Shown: positions 27,509 to 37,009, counted from the stretch's first letter. The stretch is 64,000 bases of DNA from Lunatibacter salilacus (GCF_009797935.1 NZ_VOLC01000001.1:310001-374000); one strand, 5' to 3'. Notes: generated by a model not told the origin, from the letters alone. Numbers and translations: made by a program.

Positions 27509-28363
27509 ATGCAGACAGCCATATTAATCATTCAATGTAAAGATGACAAAGGAATTGTAGCCGCAGTCTCTGATTTTTTATATCGTTATTCCGGCAACAT
27601 TATAGAAGTAGATCAGCATATTGACGGAGAAATTGGGGACTTTTTTATGCGGGCTGCCTGGGAACTGGATACCTTTGATATTCCAAAGGAGGAAATACTT
27701 TCGGTTTTTCTCGATGAAGTTGGAAAAAAGTTCTCCATGCGCTGCACGTTGGAATTTAGCGTCCCCAAACCTAGAATGGCCATTTTTGTGTCCAAATTAT
27801 CTCACTGCCTTTTTGATGTACTGAGCCGATATTATTCAGGGCAATTTCAGGTGGAGATTCCCCTGATTATTTCCAACCATACCGACTTGAAACGAGTTGT
27901 CAAAGGCTTCGGTATTCCGTTTCATTACCTCCCGATCACAAAAGAAACAAAGGCTGATCAGGAACAACGCCAACTGAAACTGCTGGAGGAACATCAGATA
28001 GACTTTGTCGTTTTAGCCAGGTATATGCAGATTCTGAGTGGGGAATTTATTCGTCACTTTCCCAATCGTATCATCAATATCCACCATTCATTTTTACCAG
28101 CGTTTGTCGGAGCGAAACCTTACCACGCCGCCTATAAAAGAGGTGTTAAAATAATCGGTGCCACCGCCCACTACGTTACCGAAGAGTTGGACGCTGGCCC
28201 AATTATAGAGCAGGATGTGGCCCGAGTACGCCATCAAAACACTGTCGAGGAAATGGTACAAATGGGCCAGGATGTGGAGAAGGTAGTTCTATCACGTGCC
28301 ATCAAATACCACCTGGCCCATAAGGTACAGGTAGTTGGAAACCGGACAATTATATTTACCTAA
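27509..28363 (+). CDS. purU: Formyltetrahydrofolate deformylase
   Basis: Hydrolyses 10-formyl-tetrahydrofolate to formate and tetrahydrofolate, balancing one-carbon pools with GlyA. 284 aa: ACT regulatory domain at 1-80 (CKDDKGIVAAVSDFLYRYSGNI) and a formyltransferase-like catalytic domain with YMQILSGEFI, NIHHSFLPAFVGAKPY and GATAHYVTEELDAGPII. The Asn, His and Asp of the deformylase site are all present. It lies 31 bp after the SNF2 gene and ends before a convergent lipoprotein gene. Confidence 0.95.
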   Translation: MQTAILIIQCKDDKGIVAAVSDFLYRYSGNIIEVDQHIDGEIGDFFMRAAWELDTFDIPKEEILSVFLDEVGKKFSMRCTLEFSVPKPRMAIFVSKLSHCLFDVLSRYYSGQFQVEIPLIISNHTDLKRVVKGFGIPFHYLPITKETKADQEQRQLKLLEEHQIDFVVLARYMQILSGEFIRHFPNRIINIHHSFLPAFVGAKPYHAAYKRGVKIIGATAHYVTEELDAGPIIEQDVARVRHQNTVEEMVQMGQDVEKVVLSRAIKYHLAHKVQVVGNRTIIFT

Positions 28364-28456
28364 AACTTAAGAAACTCTAAGGTGATTCCCCACCTAGTAA
28401 CCGGAATTATCCAAAAGTATATTTTGTATATTCCACTCCATTAATTCTTCAGCTCA

Positions 28457-28867
28457 TCAGATTTGCTCCATTTCCACTACGATATTCCCGGACTCATCAT
28501 GGATGGCAAGTTTGCTTCCCTGATACGTATAGGTGGATCCACTTTCCAGATTTTTGAGAAACGCTCGCTCTAAGGCAGAATCATCACAAGTTTCATTATC
28601 CGTATATAAGGTCGAAAATTTGATTTGTTGTTGATTGTAGGTAGCACCTCCTCTGTATTCATTGCATCCAGCGAAACCTCCAATTTCCTGATCCTCTCTA
28701 AATTCGAGAGTTAGATTTGCCAATTTTTCTTTAGATGCGGCAGCACCTGCAACATTGGTTGCTTTCCACTTATGGTCAGAAAGCTCTACCGGCTCACTGC
28801 CACAAGCGTAGAAGAAAAAAATAGATAGCAGAAAAAGTGGCATGAATAATTTTGTTAGATTCGTCAT
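28457..28867 (-). CDS. META-domain lipoprotein (HslJ-like)
   Basis: 136 aa. Lipoprotein signal with lipobox cysteine C22 (FFFYACGSE). The mature part matches the META/HslJ fold: HKWKATNVAG at the start, LTLEF, GFAGCNEYRGGAT (the diagnostic G-x-x-GCN motif), and DDSALERAFLKNLES near the end. Two internal cysteines (GCNEY and ETCDD) could form a disulfide. The role is unknown; HslJ relatives are heat-shock or envelope stress proteins. Single gene, convergent with purU. Confidence 0.88.
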   Translation of the reverse strand: MTNLTKLFMPLFLLSIFFFYACGSEPVELSDHKWKATNVAGAAASKEKLANLTLEFREDQEIGGFAGCNEYRGGATYNQQQIKFSTLYTDNETCDDSALERAFLKNLESGSTYTYQGSKLAIHDESGNIVVEMEQI

Positions 28868-29027
28868 GATATTTTTGTTTAAGATTGAACTTGATCCTTA
28901 ATACATAAAACGCACGGATCGGCTAAAAAGGTAGGTGCAGCTTTTTCACTAACACACTACCTGAATAAACTAGCCGCAAATACCATTCTAAAATACCAAT
29001 TTGATTTTATTTTTTTAAAAGCATCTA

Positions 29028-30179
29028 TTATTTAACTCTTCGGGGGATATCAGCCGGCAATCGGGTCAGCAATTCATAGTTAACTTGTTGGGTAGATTCC
29101 CCGAATGAGGCCACAGTTATTTCATTTCTTTTTTGCTTGCCGATAATTACCACCTCATCGCCCTTTTTTGGAGTAGAGAGGTCTGAAATATCTACTGAAA
29201 TTGTATTCATGGTTACTGTACCCACTACAGGGAGAATTTTTCCGTCAATCAATACCTTTCCAAGATTACTCAAATTTCTACTGAATCCATGACTATAGCC
29301 TATCGGAACCAAGGCAATCGTCATGTTACGGGAAGCCATATAACTGTTTCCATATCCAATAAAACTACCCATCTTCACCTTTTTGATACTCATGATACTA
29401 CTCTTCCAACTAATGAGGCGTTTAAGTGGATTTTTCATGTCTGCATCCAGCTGCTTGAAATTTGCCATATAGGTTTCCTGACTTGGCCAAAACCCATATT
29501 GGGCAATGCCTATCCGAACCATGTCCATAATAGTTTCTGGATAACTGAGGGATGCCGCTGAACAAGCCGTATGATAGGTTTCGAAAATCACCCCATTTTC
29601 CTCAAACCATGCTTTATATTCCAGGTATTTGGTTATTTGGGATTTTACACGCACATAGTTAGCTACACTCTCGGCACCCGCATAGTGGGTACATAGTCCC
29701 TGTAGCTCCAGATGATCTCTGCTTTTTTCGATTCGTTTAAGCAGTGTTTCTCTTTCCTCCCATTCGAACCCAGTCCGGTGAAATCCAGTCTCCACTTCGA
29801 TATGAACCCTTGCCTGCTTGTCAAGTTGCTTTGCTACCTCGATCGCCGCTTTCAGGCGGCCAAACTCGAATACATAAAACCCAATTCCCCTCTCAATGAT
29901 CCAAGGAAGCGATTCCTCATCAAGCATTCCCATAATCATGATTTGACTTCCCTTTGTGGAGGCATTAAAAACCCGAACAGCTTCATCGGTGCTAAAGGTA
30001 CTAAAATGCCGTATTCCGTTGCTCTCTGCTATGGTTACAATATTCTCAATACCGTGCCCGTAGGCATTGCCTTTAACAACAGAAGAAATGATAGTTTTTT
30101 CGCCAACTTGGTTTCGGATAAATTGAATGTTTTGCTTGTAGGCTGTCTTGTTGATTTCAATGTAAGAGGTGTGGTCCAT
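29028..30179 (-). CDS. alr: Alanine racemase (PLP-dependent, divergent)
   Basis: Interconverts L- and D-alanine for peptidoglycan, feeding the D-Ala ligase at 9.9-10.9 kb. 383 aa, fold type III. The PLP lysine is K36 in VVKGNAYGHG (most family members read KANAYGHG). IGYGNSY near 270 carries the catalytic-tyrosine region, and VPIGYSHGFSR has His where GYxDG is usual. These changes suggest a divergent subgroup whose substrate could be another amino acid such as serine. It is 8 bp downstream of an M20 amidohydrolase in the same direction. Confidence 0.85.
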   Translation of the reverse strand: MDHTSYIEINKTAYKQNIQFIRNQVGEKTIISSVVKGNAYGHGIENIVTIAESNGIRHFSTFSTDEAVRVFNASTKGSQIMIMGMLDEESLPWIIERGIGFYVFEFGRLKAAIEVAKQLDKQARVHIEVETGFHRTGFEWEERETLLKRIEKSRDHLELQGLCTHYAGAESVANYVRVKSQITKYLEYKAWFEENGVIFETYHTACSAASLSYPETIMDMVRIGIAQYGFWPSQETYMANFKQLDADMKNPLKRLISWKSSIMSIKKVKMGSFIGYGNSYMASRNMTIALVPIGYSHGFSRNLSNLGKVLIDGKILPVVGTVTMNTISVDISDLSTPKKGDEVVIIGKQKRNEITVASFGESTQQVNYELLTRLPADIPRRVK

Positions 30180-30187
30180 TTGTCGGA

Positions 30188-31321
30188 TTAAAAATTTATT
30201 TTTCGTACCACTTCGGAAAAAAGATTCACCCCAGTTGATATCACATCATCCGGAAAATCATACGTGCCTTCATGAAGTTGGGGGTGTTTTTTGCCTGCAC
30301 CCAAGCCAAAAAGGAGGGTATTGGTAACGCTGGAAAAATGACCAAAATCCTCCGACCAGCGGAATGGAGTCCTGATGTGTTTGGTTTTTAATTTAAGGTC
30401 TTTAGCTGACTCGTTGACATACTCCCAAGCTTTTTCTTCATTGACTACCGCCTGAAAATGATCACGAAACGATACGGAAACCTCCAACCGATATTCCTTT
30501 GCAATAAGCTCAACCAATTTAGTAGCAAATTTGCCGAGCCTCTCTAATACATCATCGTCATACGTCCGAATTGTGGCCATAACTTTTGCTTCCCCCGGGG
30601 TGGTTCCGAAAGCAACTTCGCCCAAGACTGCATGTATGACGGTAATCATTGAAAACTCTGAGATGGATTCAGAGAGCCTTTCCAGGCCAATTACTGCTTT
30701 ACACATCGCTTCAGCTGGGCTGTTGCCATCTTCAGGATGCGCTGCATGGCTGGTATTTCCCGTAAAAGTTATGATCATTCCTTTAGATGCTGCCGTAAAA
30801 GCACCCTTTTTCAAGACGATTTGGTTTTTGTCGTACCCCGGTAGATTGTGAAGGGCAAAGGCAAAATCTGGAACAATTTTTTTGAAATTTTCTGAGTTCA
30901 ACACTTGGGAGGCTCCTTCTCCCGTCTCTTCTGAAGGCTGAAATAAAATTACAACGCTTCCATTTAAGGGTTTTTCCTGTGAAAGCACAATGCCCACCCC
31001 ACAGAGTATTGCCATATGTCCATCATGGCCACAGAGATGCGATACTCCGGGTACTTGACTAATGTGCTTGATCGCACCATGCTCCAAAATAGGCAAAGCA
31101 TCCAATTCAGCTCGTAGAAGGGTGACTGGACCCGGATTGCTCCCTTTATAAACGACAGCAAAGCCATGTCCCCCCAAATCTTCAATAAATTCATCGGGGT
31201 TTAAATTCTTAAAGAATACCTTTAGCCGTTCAGAAGTAGCTGCTTCCTCTCCAGAAAGCTCTGGATAGCTATGAAGTTCCTTTCTAAAATTGGTTAGGTG
31301 GGCAATTTCTGATTTATTCAT
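30188..31321 (-). CDS. M20D-family amidohydrolase (N-acyl amino acid / hippurate hydrolase type)
   Basis: Metal-dependent hydrolysis of N-acyl amino acids or related amides. 377 aa from the ATG at 31321 (MNKSEIAHLTNFRKELHSYP); the frame runs further up, but that part overlaps the upstream M23 gene. Metal ligands are visible in HLCGHDGHMAIL (Cys, His, Asp, His region), the catalytic EETGEGA, and SHAAHPEDG, the M20D pattern. The dimerisation domain has RTYDDDVLERL. Gene order M23 peptidase, M20 hydrolase, alanine racemase on one strand with 31- and 8-bp gaps suggests one transcript acting on peptide or amino-acid turnover. Confidence 0.9.
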   Translation of the reverse strand: MNKSEIAHLTNFRKELHSYPELSGEEAATSERLKVFFKNLNPDEFIEDLGGHGFAVVYKGSNPGPVTLLRAELDALPILEHGAIKHISQVPGVSHLCGHDGHMAILCGVGIVLSQEKPLNGSVVILFQPSEETGEGASQVLNSENFKKIVPDFAFALHNLPGYDKNQIVLKKGAFTAASKGMIITFTGNTSHAAHPEDGNSPAEAMCKAVIGLERLSESISEFSMITVIHAVLGEVAFGTTPGEAKVMATIRTYDDDVLERLGKFATKLVELIAKEYRLEVSVSFRDHFQAVVNEEKAWEYVNESAKDLKLKTKHIRTPFRWSEDFGHFSSVTNTLLFGLGAGKKHPQLHEGTYDFPDDVISTGVNLFSEVVRKINF

Positions 31322-31352
31322 GAAGTTATTTGATGTTATGTATAAACGATGC

Positions 31353-32048
31353 TTAGTAGATAGGTTGTAGCAACTCACAATTCAGCCAGTTATTTGGATT
31401 AGGGCAATTTTGAGCATAGTGACCGATTTCCGAATCCCTGCAAACGCCCGGATAGTCGCCAGTCAGGCCTTCCAAATCCTGAATTAACTGAAAGTGAAGG
31501 TGTGAAGGCCAATTTCCATTCTCTTTTTCCTCTCCCAAGTGACCTAATATTTCACCAGCCCTTATTTGTTTACCTGGATAAAATAGACCTAGGTCCGCTT
31601 TTGCCAAATGGCCGTATAGGCTGTAGATTTTATTACCCCGCAATACATGTTCCAAAATGACCGTAGGGCCATAATTTCCAAAACCTGCATTATCTTGACA
31701 GCTGTGAATTACCCCCTCAACCGGACAAAAAACGGATGAGCCAGCAGATGCCCAGATATCTACACCTAGATGAATATTGCGGAAAATGGCTGAATCTGTC
31801 GCAAATACATGACTTCTGGTATATATTACCCGATTTTCCAAATACCCCCCAAGCCCATATTTTTTTTCCTGACTTTCTCTCAGGCTATCCACGTAGCTGC
31901 AAAATTGCTGACTATCGGCTAAATTCACTTGATTTAAGGCTTCATTATCCTTGCTAAGGTCAATGGCAATGGCATTATGCGCACCCAATTCCTCACCCAT
32001 GACCGGGAAAATAGGCTTATCAGTCAATATTTCTGTCATACTTATCAT
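31353..32048 (-). CDS. M23-family (LytM/lysostaphin-like) metallopeptidase domain protein
   Basis: 231 aa without a recognisable signal peptide. The start is ATG at 32048; a second ATG at 32039 is equally possible. Catalytic-core motifs are HLGVDIWASAG (HxxxD), YGHL and HLHFQL (HxH), the zinc set of M23 endopeptidases that cut peptidoglycan cross-bridges. The lack of a signal peptide is odd for a cell-wall enzyme; in Bacteroidota this domain also occurs fused to phosphotransferase and aminotransferase enzymes, so it may act in the cytoplasm on muropeptides or other peptides. First gene of the M23-M20-alr group. Confidence 0.85.
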   Translation of the reverse strand: MISMTEILTDKPIFPVMGEELGAHNAIAIDLSKDNEALNQVNLADSQQFCSYVDSLRESQEKKYGLGGYLENRVIYTRSHVFATDSAIFRNIHLGVDIWASAGSSVFCPVEGVIHSCQDNAGFGNYGPTVILEHVLRGNKIYSLYGHLAKADLGLFYPGKQIRAGEILGHLGEEKENGNWPSHLHFQLIQDLEGLTGDYPGVCRDSEIGHYAQNCPNPNNWLNCELLQPIY

Positions 32049-32179
32049 GTATCGGACAATATAAAGAAATTTTGGCTAGCAGCCGGTACCGAGTTCAATT
32101 AAACGAGGGTTAAAAAAATAACTATTGTCGGATTGAAGGGGAAAAATTACCTTTGAAGCTTGAAATAAATCGATAACTA

Positions 32180-33133
32180 ATGATAACAAGTACTTTTCCC
32201 ACCCTAGAGGATATTCAGGAGGCAGGTGTTAGAATTCGGCATATGATTCATAATACACCTATCCTGACCTGCTCCGCTATTGATAGTCTTGCAGGCTGTG
32301 AAATATTTTTCAAATGTGAGAATTTTCAAAAAGTGGGTGCTTTCAAAGCACGTGGTGCGGCGAATGCAGTCTTAAAGCTATCCGAAAAGGATAGAAAAAA
32401 AGGAGTCGCGACGCATTCCAGTGGCAATCACGCAGCAGCTCTTGCAAGGGCCGCTACTCAGGCGGGGATTCCTGCTTATATTGTGATGCCTTCTTCGGCT
32501 CCGCAAATCAAAAAGAAAGCGGTGCAGTCCTATGGTGGACAGATCACTCTCTGCGAACCAACTTTGGCTTCTCGGGAAGCTACCCTCGCTCAGGTGGTAA
32601 ATAAAACTGGGGCCACTTTTATACCTCCTTTTGACGATATTCATGTAATTGAAGGACAGGCAACCTGTGCATTGGAAATGTGGGAGGAGCATATTCCTTT
32701 TGATGCCATCATTGCGCCAGTTGGAGGAGGAGGGTTATTGGGAGGAACTGCGCTCACTACCCATTATATCTCTCCAAACACTAAAGTAATTGGGGCTGAA
32801 CCGGAGGGTGCAGATGACGCCTACCGCTCTTTCCAAGCCAAAAAACGTATTCCTCTCTCCACTCCCAACTCCATCGCTGATGGTCTGCTGACTTCTTTGG
32901 GGGAATTGAATTTTGAGATTATTCAAGAATTCGTATCCGACATTCTAACCGTAAGTGATAGGGAAATCATAGAAGCCATGCGGTTGATTTATGAGCGAAT
33001 GAAAATTATTGTGGAGCCCAGCTGCGCAGTGCCACTCGCTGCTCTACTAAAAAACAAGGAGCAATTTCATGGTAAAAAGATAGGGATTATTTTGTCTGGG
33101 GGGAATGTTGACTTATCCAAGCTCCCCTTCTAA
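32180..33133 (+). CDS. Serine/threonine dehydratase or serine racemase (fold type II PLP enzyme)
   Basis: Deaminates threonine or serine, or racemises serine. 317 aa without the ACT-like regulatory domain of biosynthetic IlvA, so it is of the catabolic/racemase class. The PLP lysine is K56 in GAFKARGA. SSGNHAAALA places S81 where eukaryotic serine racemase has its second catalytic base (Ser84). PVGGGGLLGG is the phosphate loop. It is divergent from the M23-M20-alr group, which makes D-amino-acid metabolism a plausible shared theme. The stop overlaps the opposite-strand iscS stop by 4 bp (CTAA). Confidence 0.88.
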   Translation: MITSTFPTLEDIQEAGVRIRHMIHNTPILTCSAIDSLAGCEIFFKCENFQKVGAFKARGAANAVLKLSEKDRKKGVATHSSGNHAAALARAATQAGIPAYIVMPSSAPQIKKKAVQSYGGQITLCEPTLASREATLAQVVNKTGATFIPPFDDIHVIEGQATCALEMWEEHIPFDAIIAPVGGGGLLGGTALTTHYISPNTKVIGAEPEGADDAYRSFQAKKRIPLSTPNSIADGLLTSLGELNFEIIQEFVSDILTVSDREIIEAMRLIYERMKIIVEPSCAVPLAALLKNKEQFHGKKIGIILSGGNVDLSKLPF

Positions 33134-34281
33134 GCGTAAAGTTCTAAGACCTTCGCTAAGGTATAATCCACTTCTTCTTTGGTGGTAAACCTACTAAATG
33201 AAAAACGAACTGATTCTCTATTAGGATCGCTACCTAAAGCTTGAAGCACATGGGAACCCAATGTGGCTCCACTACTGCATGCAGAACCCCCAGAGACAGA
33301 AATGCCACCCAAGTCCAAATTAAAAAGTAGCATGCCCTGATTGGCTTCCGATGGAGGGAAACTGACGTTGAGTACAGTATAGAGGCTTGATTCCAAGTTT
33401 CCTGACAGCCCGTTGAAAATTACACCCGGCAACCGTTTAACGAGTACATTTTTAAAATACCGCTTGATTTCCTTGATGTGGGTTTCATGAGCTTCCATTT
33501 CCTGATAGGCCAGTTCCAAGGCCTTGGCCAGTCCGATAATTCCATATACATTCTCGGTTCCTCCCCGCATATTTCGCTCCTGAGTGCCTCCATGAAGAAA
33601 AGGCCGAATTTTTTTATCTTTCCGGATAAATAAAAAACCCACTCCTTTTGGTCCGTGGAACTTATGCGCGGCTCCTACCACGGCATCCACGGGTAGTGTG
33701 TTCAAGTTGTGCGCATAATGCCCCATTGTCTGCACAGTATCGGAGTGAAAAAATGCCCCATGCGATCTACACAATTCACCGATTTTTTCAAGGTCACTGA
33801 TGTTACCTATTTCATTGTTTCCATGCATCAAAGACACCAAGCTATGCGGAGTTTGCTGCAGAAACGTGGATAATTGATCCATGTTTAGATTTCCCTGTGA
33901 ATCTACCTCCAATAACTTTAGTGGAATTCCCATGCGTTTGGAACATTTTTCTGCGGTGTGTAATACCGCATGGTGCTCCAAAGGCGACGAAATTATCTGC
34001 TTCAATCCAAAGGTTTCAAGCGCACCGGATATAGCCATATTGTCAGCCTCTGTACCACCGGAGGTGAAGCATATTTCTCCGGGACTAACCAGCAGGATAT
34101 TAGCGACGGTTTTTCTTGCTTTTTCGATGGCAACCCGAACTTCCCTCCCATGCTTGTGAACGGAAGAAGGATTTCCATAGGTGCTCCTTAGAAAGGGCAA
34201 CATCGCCTCGAGAACCCGCTCGTCAAGAGCAGTAGTAGCTGCGTTGTCGAGATAAACCGTTCTTTTAAACTCCATAATCAA
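33130..34281 (-). CDS. iscS: Cysteine desulfurase (IscS/NifS family)
   Basis: Takes sulfur from cysteine as an enzyme-bound persulfide for Fe-S clusters and thio-modifications. 383 aa from ATG 34281; ATG 34275 (MEFKRTVYLDNAATT) is also possible. The PLP lysine is K207 in AAHKFHGPKG, and the catalytic cysteine is C335 in GGSACSSGA. RGGTENV and RFSFSRFT are also present. No scaffold gene is adjacent; an Nfu carrier is at 15.5 kb. It is 20 bp downstream of the glmM-like gene on the same strand. Confidence 0.92.
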   Translation of the reverse strand: MIMEFKRTVYLDNAATTALDERVLEAMLPFLRSTYGNPSSVHKHGREVRVAIEKARKTVANILLVSPGEICFTSGGTEADNMAISGALETFGLKQIISSPLEHHAVLHTAEKCSKRMGIPLKLLEVDSQGNLNMDQLSTFLQQTPHSLVSLMHGNNEIGNISDLEKIGELCRSHGAFFHSDTVQTMGHYAHNLNTLPVDAVVGAAHKFHGPKGVGFLFIRKDKKIRPFLHGGTQERNMRGGTENVYGIIGLAKALELAYQEMEAHETHIKEIKRYFKNVLVKRLPGVIFNGLSGNLESSLYTVLNVSFPPSEANQGMLLFNLDLGGISVSGGSACSSGATLGSHVLQALGSDPNRESVRFSFSRFTTKEEVDYTLAKVLELYA

Positions 34282-34301
34282 ATTTTACCAAAATGCCACG
34301 C

Positions 34302-35693
34302 TTACACGGACTCGGCAATTACCTCTTTAATATCCAAAATGATTTTATTGGCTAAGTGTTCGGCCGTGGCCAAGGTTTCAGATTCAGAATAAATCCGGAT
34401 TATAGGTTCTGTGTTTGACTTGCGAAGGTGTACCCATTCTTTTTCGAATTCGATTTTTACACCGTCGATATCGTTGATGGGATGTTTTTTGTATTTCAAT
34501 TTTATGGCATCCAATATTCTGTCTACGTCTATATCCGCCGTAAGCTCAATTTTATTTTTTGAAATATGATAATTAGGGTAAGATGCCCTCAGCCTACTTG
34601 CCGTTTTTCCAAATTTAGCCAAATGGGTAAGGAATAAACCAATACCTACGAGCGCATCTCTACCATAATGCGACTCTGGATAGATCACGCCACCATTGCC
34701 TTCTCCCCCAATTACGGCCTGCACCTCTTTCATTTTCTTGACTACATTGACTTCCCCGACCGCCGAAGCATGATACTCACCTCCTCTTCTATTGGTAACG
34801 TCCTTCAGTGCTCTCGTGGAACTGAGGTTTGATACGGTGGACCCGGGCTGATTTGAAAGGATATAGTCAGCCACAGCAACGATCGTGTATTCCTCTCCAA
34901 AAAAACTCCCATCCTCATTAAAAAATGCCAACCTATCCACGTCCGGATCCACCACTATACCCAGATCATAATTACCGTTTTCAAGTTTCATCGCTATGTC
35001 CCTCAAATTTTCCGGTAATGGCTCAGGATTGTGGGCGAAGTTGCCGGTAGGCTCACAGTACAACTCTTCTACTTGAGCAACCCCTAATGCTTTCAGTAGT
35101 TTGGGGATAACAATGCCGCCGGTTGAATTGACACAATCCACCACGATTTTGAAATTCCTTGCAGCAATAGCCTCTTTATCGACCAATCTTAAATTAAGAA
35201 CGTGCTGAATGTGCCGGTCGAGATAATCGTCTATAGTGGTATATTTACCGAGTTTCTTTACCGTCACAAAGGTAAAGTCTTCCTTATCGGCCTTTTCCAA
35301 TACCTCCTTACCGTCAGCATCAGAGATAAATTCCCCATCATGTTGAAGCAGTTTGAGTGCATTCCACTGCATAGGGTTATGGCTTGCGGTAATGATAATA
35401 CCCCCTCCAGCCTTCTCCTGAGGGACAGCTAGTTCCACCGTAGGTGTGGTACTTAGACCCAGGTCAACCACATCTATACCAAGCCCCTGTAGGGTAGCGG
35501 TCACGAGTTGGGAAACCATCTCTCCTGAGATGCGGGCATCTCTCCCGATTATTATTTTTGGATTTTGCGTCTTCTCTACAATCCAAGAGCCGAAAGCCGC
35601 CGCAAATTTTACAATGTCCAAAGGAGTAAGGCTTTCTCCACTTTTACCTCCTATGGTTCCCCTGATGCCAGAAATTGACTTAATTAATGCCAC
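34302..35693 (-). CDS. glmM: Phosphoglucosamine mutase / phosphomannomutase family
   Basis: Interconverts glucosamine 6- and 1-phosphate on the way to UDP-GlcNAc, if truly GlmM; hexose phosphomutase activity cannot be excluded. 463 aa. The active serine is S104 in TASHNPMQW, the Mg loop is DPDVDRLAF, the sugar loop is GGEGNGGVIYPESH, and the phosphate-binding C-terminus reads RKSNTEPIIRIYSE. SNTEP rather than SGTEP and GEGNGG rather than GEQSGH resemble the archaeal/Bacteroidota branch of the superfamily. Upstream of iscS on the same strand. Confidence 0.85.
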   Translation of the reverse strand: MALIKSISGIRGTIGGKSGESLTPLDIVKFAAAFGSWIVEKTQNPKIIIGRDARISGEMVSQLVTATLQGLGIDVVDLGLSTTPTVELAVPQEKAGGGIIITASHNPMQWNALKLLQHDGEFISDADGKEVLEKADKEDFTFVTVKKLGKYTTIDDYLDRHIQHVLNLRLVDKEAIAARNFKIVVDCVNSTGGIVIPKLLKALGVAQVEELYCEPTGNFAHNPEPLPENLRDIAMKLENGNYDLGIVVDPDVDRLAFFNEDGSFFGEEYTIVAVADYILSNQPGSTVSNLSSTRALKDVTNRRGGEYHASAVGEVNVVKKMKEVQAVIGGEGNGGVIYPESHYGRDALVGIGLFLTHLAKFGKTASRLRASYPNYHISKNKIELTADIDVDRILDAIKLKYKKHPINDIDGVKIEFEKEWVHLRKSNTEPIIRIYSESETLATAEHLANKIILDIKEVIAESV

Positions 35694-35737
35694 TTAAAAT
35701 TGGTTAGTTAGCTGTAAAAAAACTTATATCGTTACAC

Positions 35738-35968
35738 TTATTTAAATTTGGCGAGGACCTTGTCCACTTCGTTGTCCGGATTGCCACAGGCAGACCCATC
35801 ATCTACGTTTTTCCCGCAGTACCCACATGTGCCACCGTCTTTGTTAAGGTAGGGATTTTGTGAGGCGCATGTGCCTTTAAATTCACCATTTTTCAAAAAG
35901 ATCAGCCTAACAGACATCATGATGAAAAACAACGCTACAAATCCCAAGGTTAAATATACAGTTGTCAT
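35738..35968 (-). CDS. Small Cys-rich single-pass membrane protein (NqrM-like)
   Basis: 76 aa. One N-terminal membrane helix (LGFVALFFIMMSVRLIFL) then a short cytoplasmic or periplasmic tail with four cysteines: GTCASQN, TCGYCGK and SACGN. The plan of one helix followed by clustered cysteines resembles NqrM (DUF539), which delivers iron to the Na+-translocating NADH:quinone reductase. No nqr genes lie in this window, so the assignment is tentative. It could instead be another redox or metal-handling membrane protein. Confidence 0.5.
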   Translation of the reverse strand: MTTVYLTLGFVALFFIMMSVRLIFLKNGEFKGTCASQNPYLNKDGGTCGYCGKNVDDGSACGNPDNEVDKVLAKFK

Positions 35969-36041
35969 ATCAAATTTATTTCTACAAATTTACGCATTCC
36001 TTTTAAAACGTTATTACAATCTTATTAGTTTCCCATCAGCC

Positions 36042-36848
36042 ATGACCGAAAAGAAAGATAGAAACAAATCCCTGGCCGCCTTCGAGCATTTGCTCACCAT
36101 CATGGAAGAATTGCGGGAAAAGTGCCCGTGGGACCGGAAACAAACACTTGAAAGTCTCAGACATCTGACGATAGAGGAAACATTTGAGCTTTCAGACGCT
36201 ATTCTGGAAAATGACCTGCCGGAAATTAAAAAGGAACTTGGTGACATTTTATTGCATCTTGTCTTTTATGCCCAAATTGGTTCTGAAATGGAGTCCTTCG
36301 ACATAGGGGACGTAATCCAAAGCCTGAATGAAAAACTTATTCGAAGACATCCCCATATTTATGGTGACGTAGAGGCCAAAGATGAAGAGGCTGTAAAACA
36401 AAATTGGGAAAAAATCAAACTTCAAGAAAAAGGTGAAAAGAATAAATCAGTCCTTGGTGGAGTTCCCAGTTCATTACCCGCCCTAATCAAAGCCATGCGT
36501 ATTCAGGAAAAGGCACGTGGAGTAGGATTTGACTGGGAGGAGCCTAACCAAGTGTGGGAAAAGGTGGAAGAAGAAATGCAAGAATTTAAATCAGCCTTTA
36601 ACGGCGGGGGACCTAATATAAACAAAGAGGAAGCTACTGCTGAGTTTGGTGATCTGCTTTTTTCACTTATCAATTATGCCAGGTTTATTGATATCAATCC
36701 GGAAGAAGCCTTGGAGCGGACAAACCGAAAATTCATCCATCGCTTTCAATACCTAGAAAAAGCTGCGGCCAATGCAGGGAAAAAACTTGATCAAATGACC
36801 CTTGCTGAGATGGATCGCTATTGGGAGGAAGCTAAAAATCGAAAGTAA
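36042..36848 (+). CDS. mazG: Nucleoside triphosphate pyrophosphohydrolase MazG
   Basis: Hydrolyses (d)NTPs, especially damaged ones, to monophosphates and pyrophosphate. 268 aa from the ATG at 36042 (MTEKKDRNKSLAAFEHLL); the frame is open back to 35871, but the upstream part overlaps the divergent small gene's promoter region. Two MazG repeats: the first has CPWDRKQTLESLRHLTIEE then ELGDILLHLVFYAQIG (EExxE and ExxD metal ligands), the second is at about 170-230 (FGDLLFSLINYARF). It is transcribed toward the DnaA-box region. Confidence 0.93.
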   Translation: MTEKKDRNKSLAAFEHLLTIMEELREKCPWDRKQTLESLRHLTIEETFELSDAILENDLPEIKKELGDILLHLVFYAQIGSEMESFDIGDVIQSLNEKLIRRHPHIYGDVEAKDEEAVKQNWEKIKLQEKGEKNKSVLGGVPSSLPALIKAMRIQEKARGVGFDWEEPNQVWEKVEEEMQEFKSAFNGGGPNINKEEATAEFGDLLFSLINYARFIDINPEEALERTNRKFIHRFQYLEKAAANAGKKLDQMTLAEMDRYWEEAKNRK

Positions 36849-37000
36849 AACAAAAGTTAAAAACTATCCGATCGATTAAGGAAACCTAGAAATCAACAAC
36901 TAATATTTTTAAGAAGATTTTTGCAAATTTCTGAGTTATTGGCTTGATTTTTATTGCGATTTTTCAACGCCAATGTATATACATTCTCATTTACAGAACT

Positions 37001-37009
37001 TTATCCACA
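37001..37009 (+). other. DnaA box TTATCCACA
   Basis: Exact match to the high-affinity DnaA 9-mer, + strand orientation. Confidence 0.7.
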
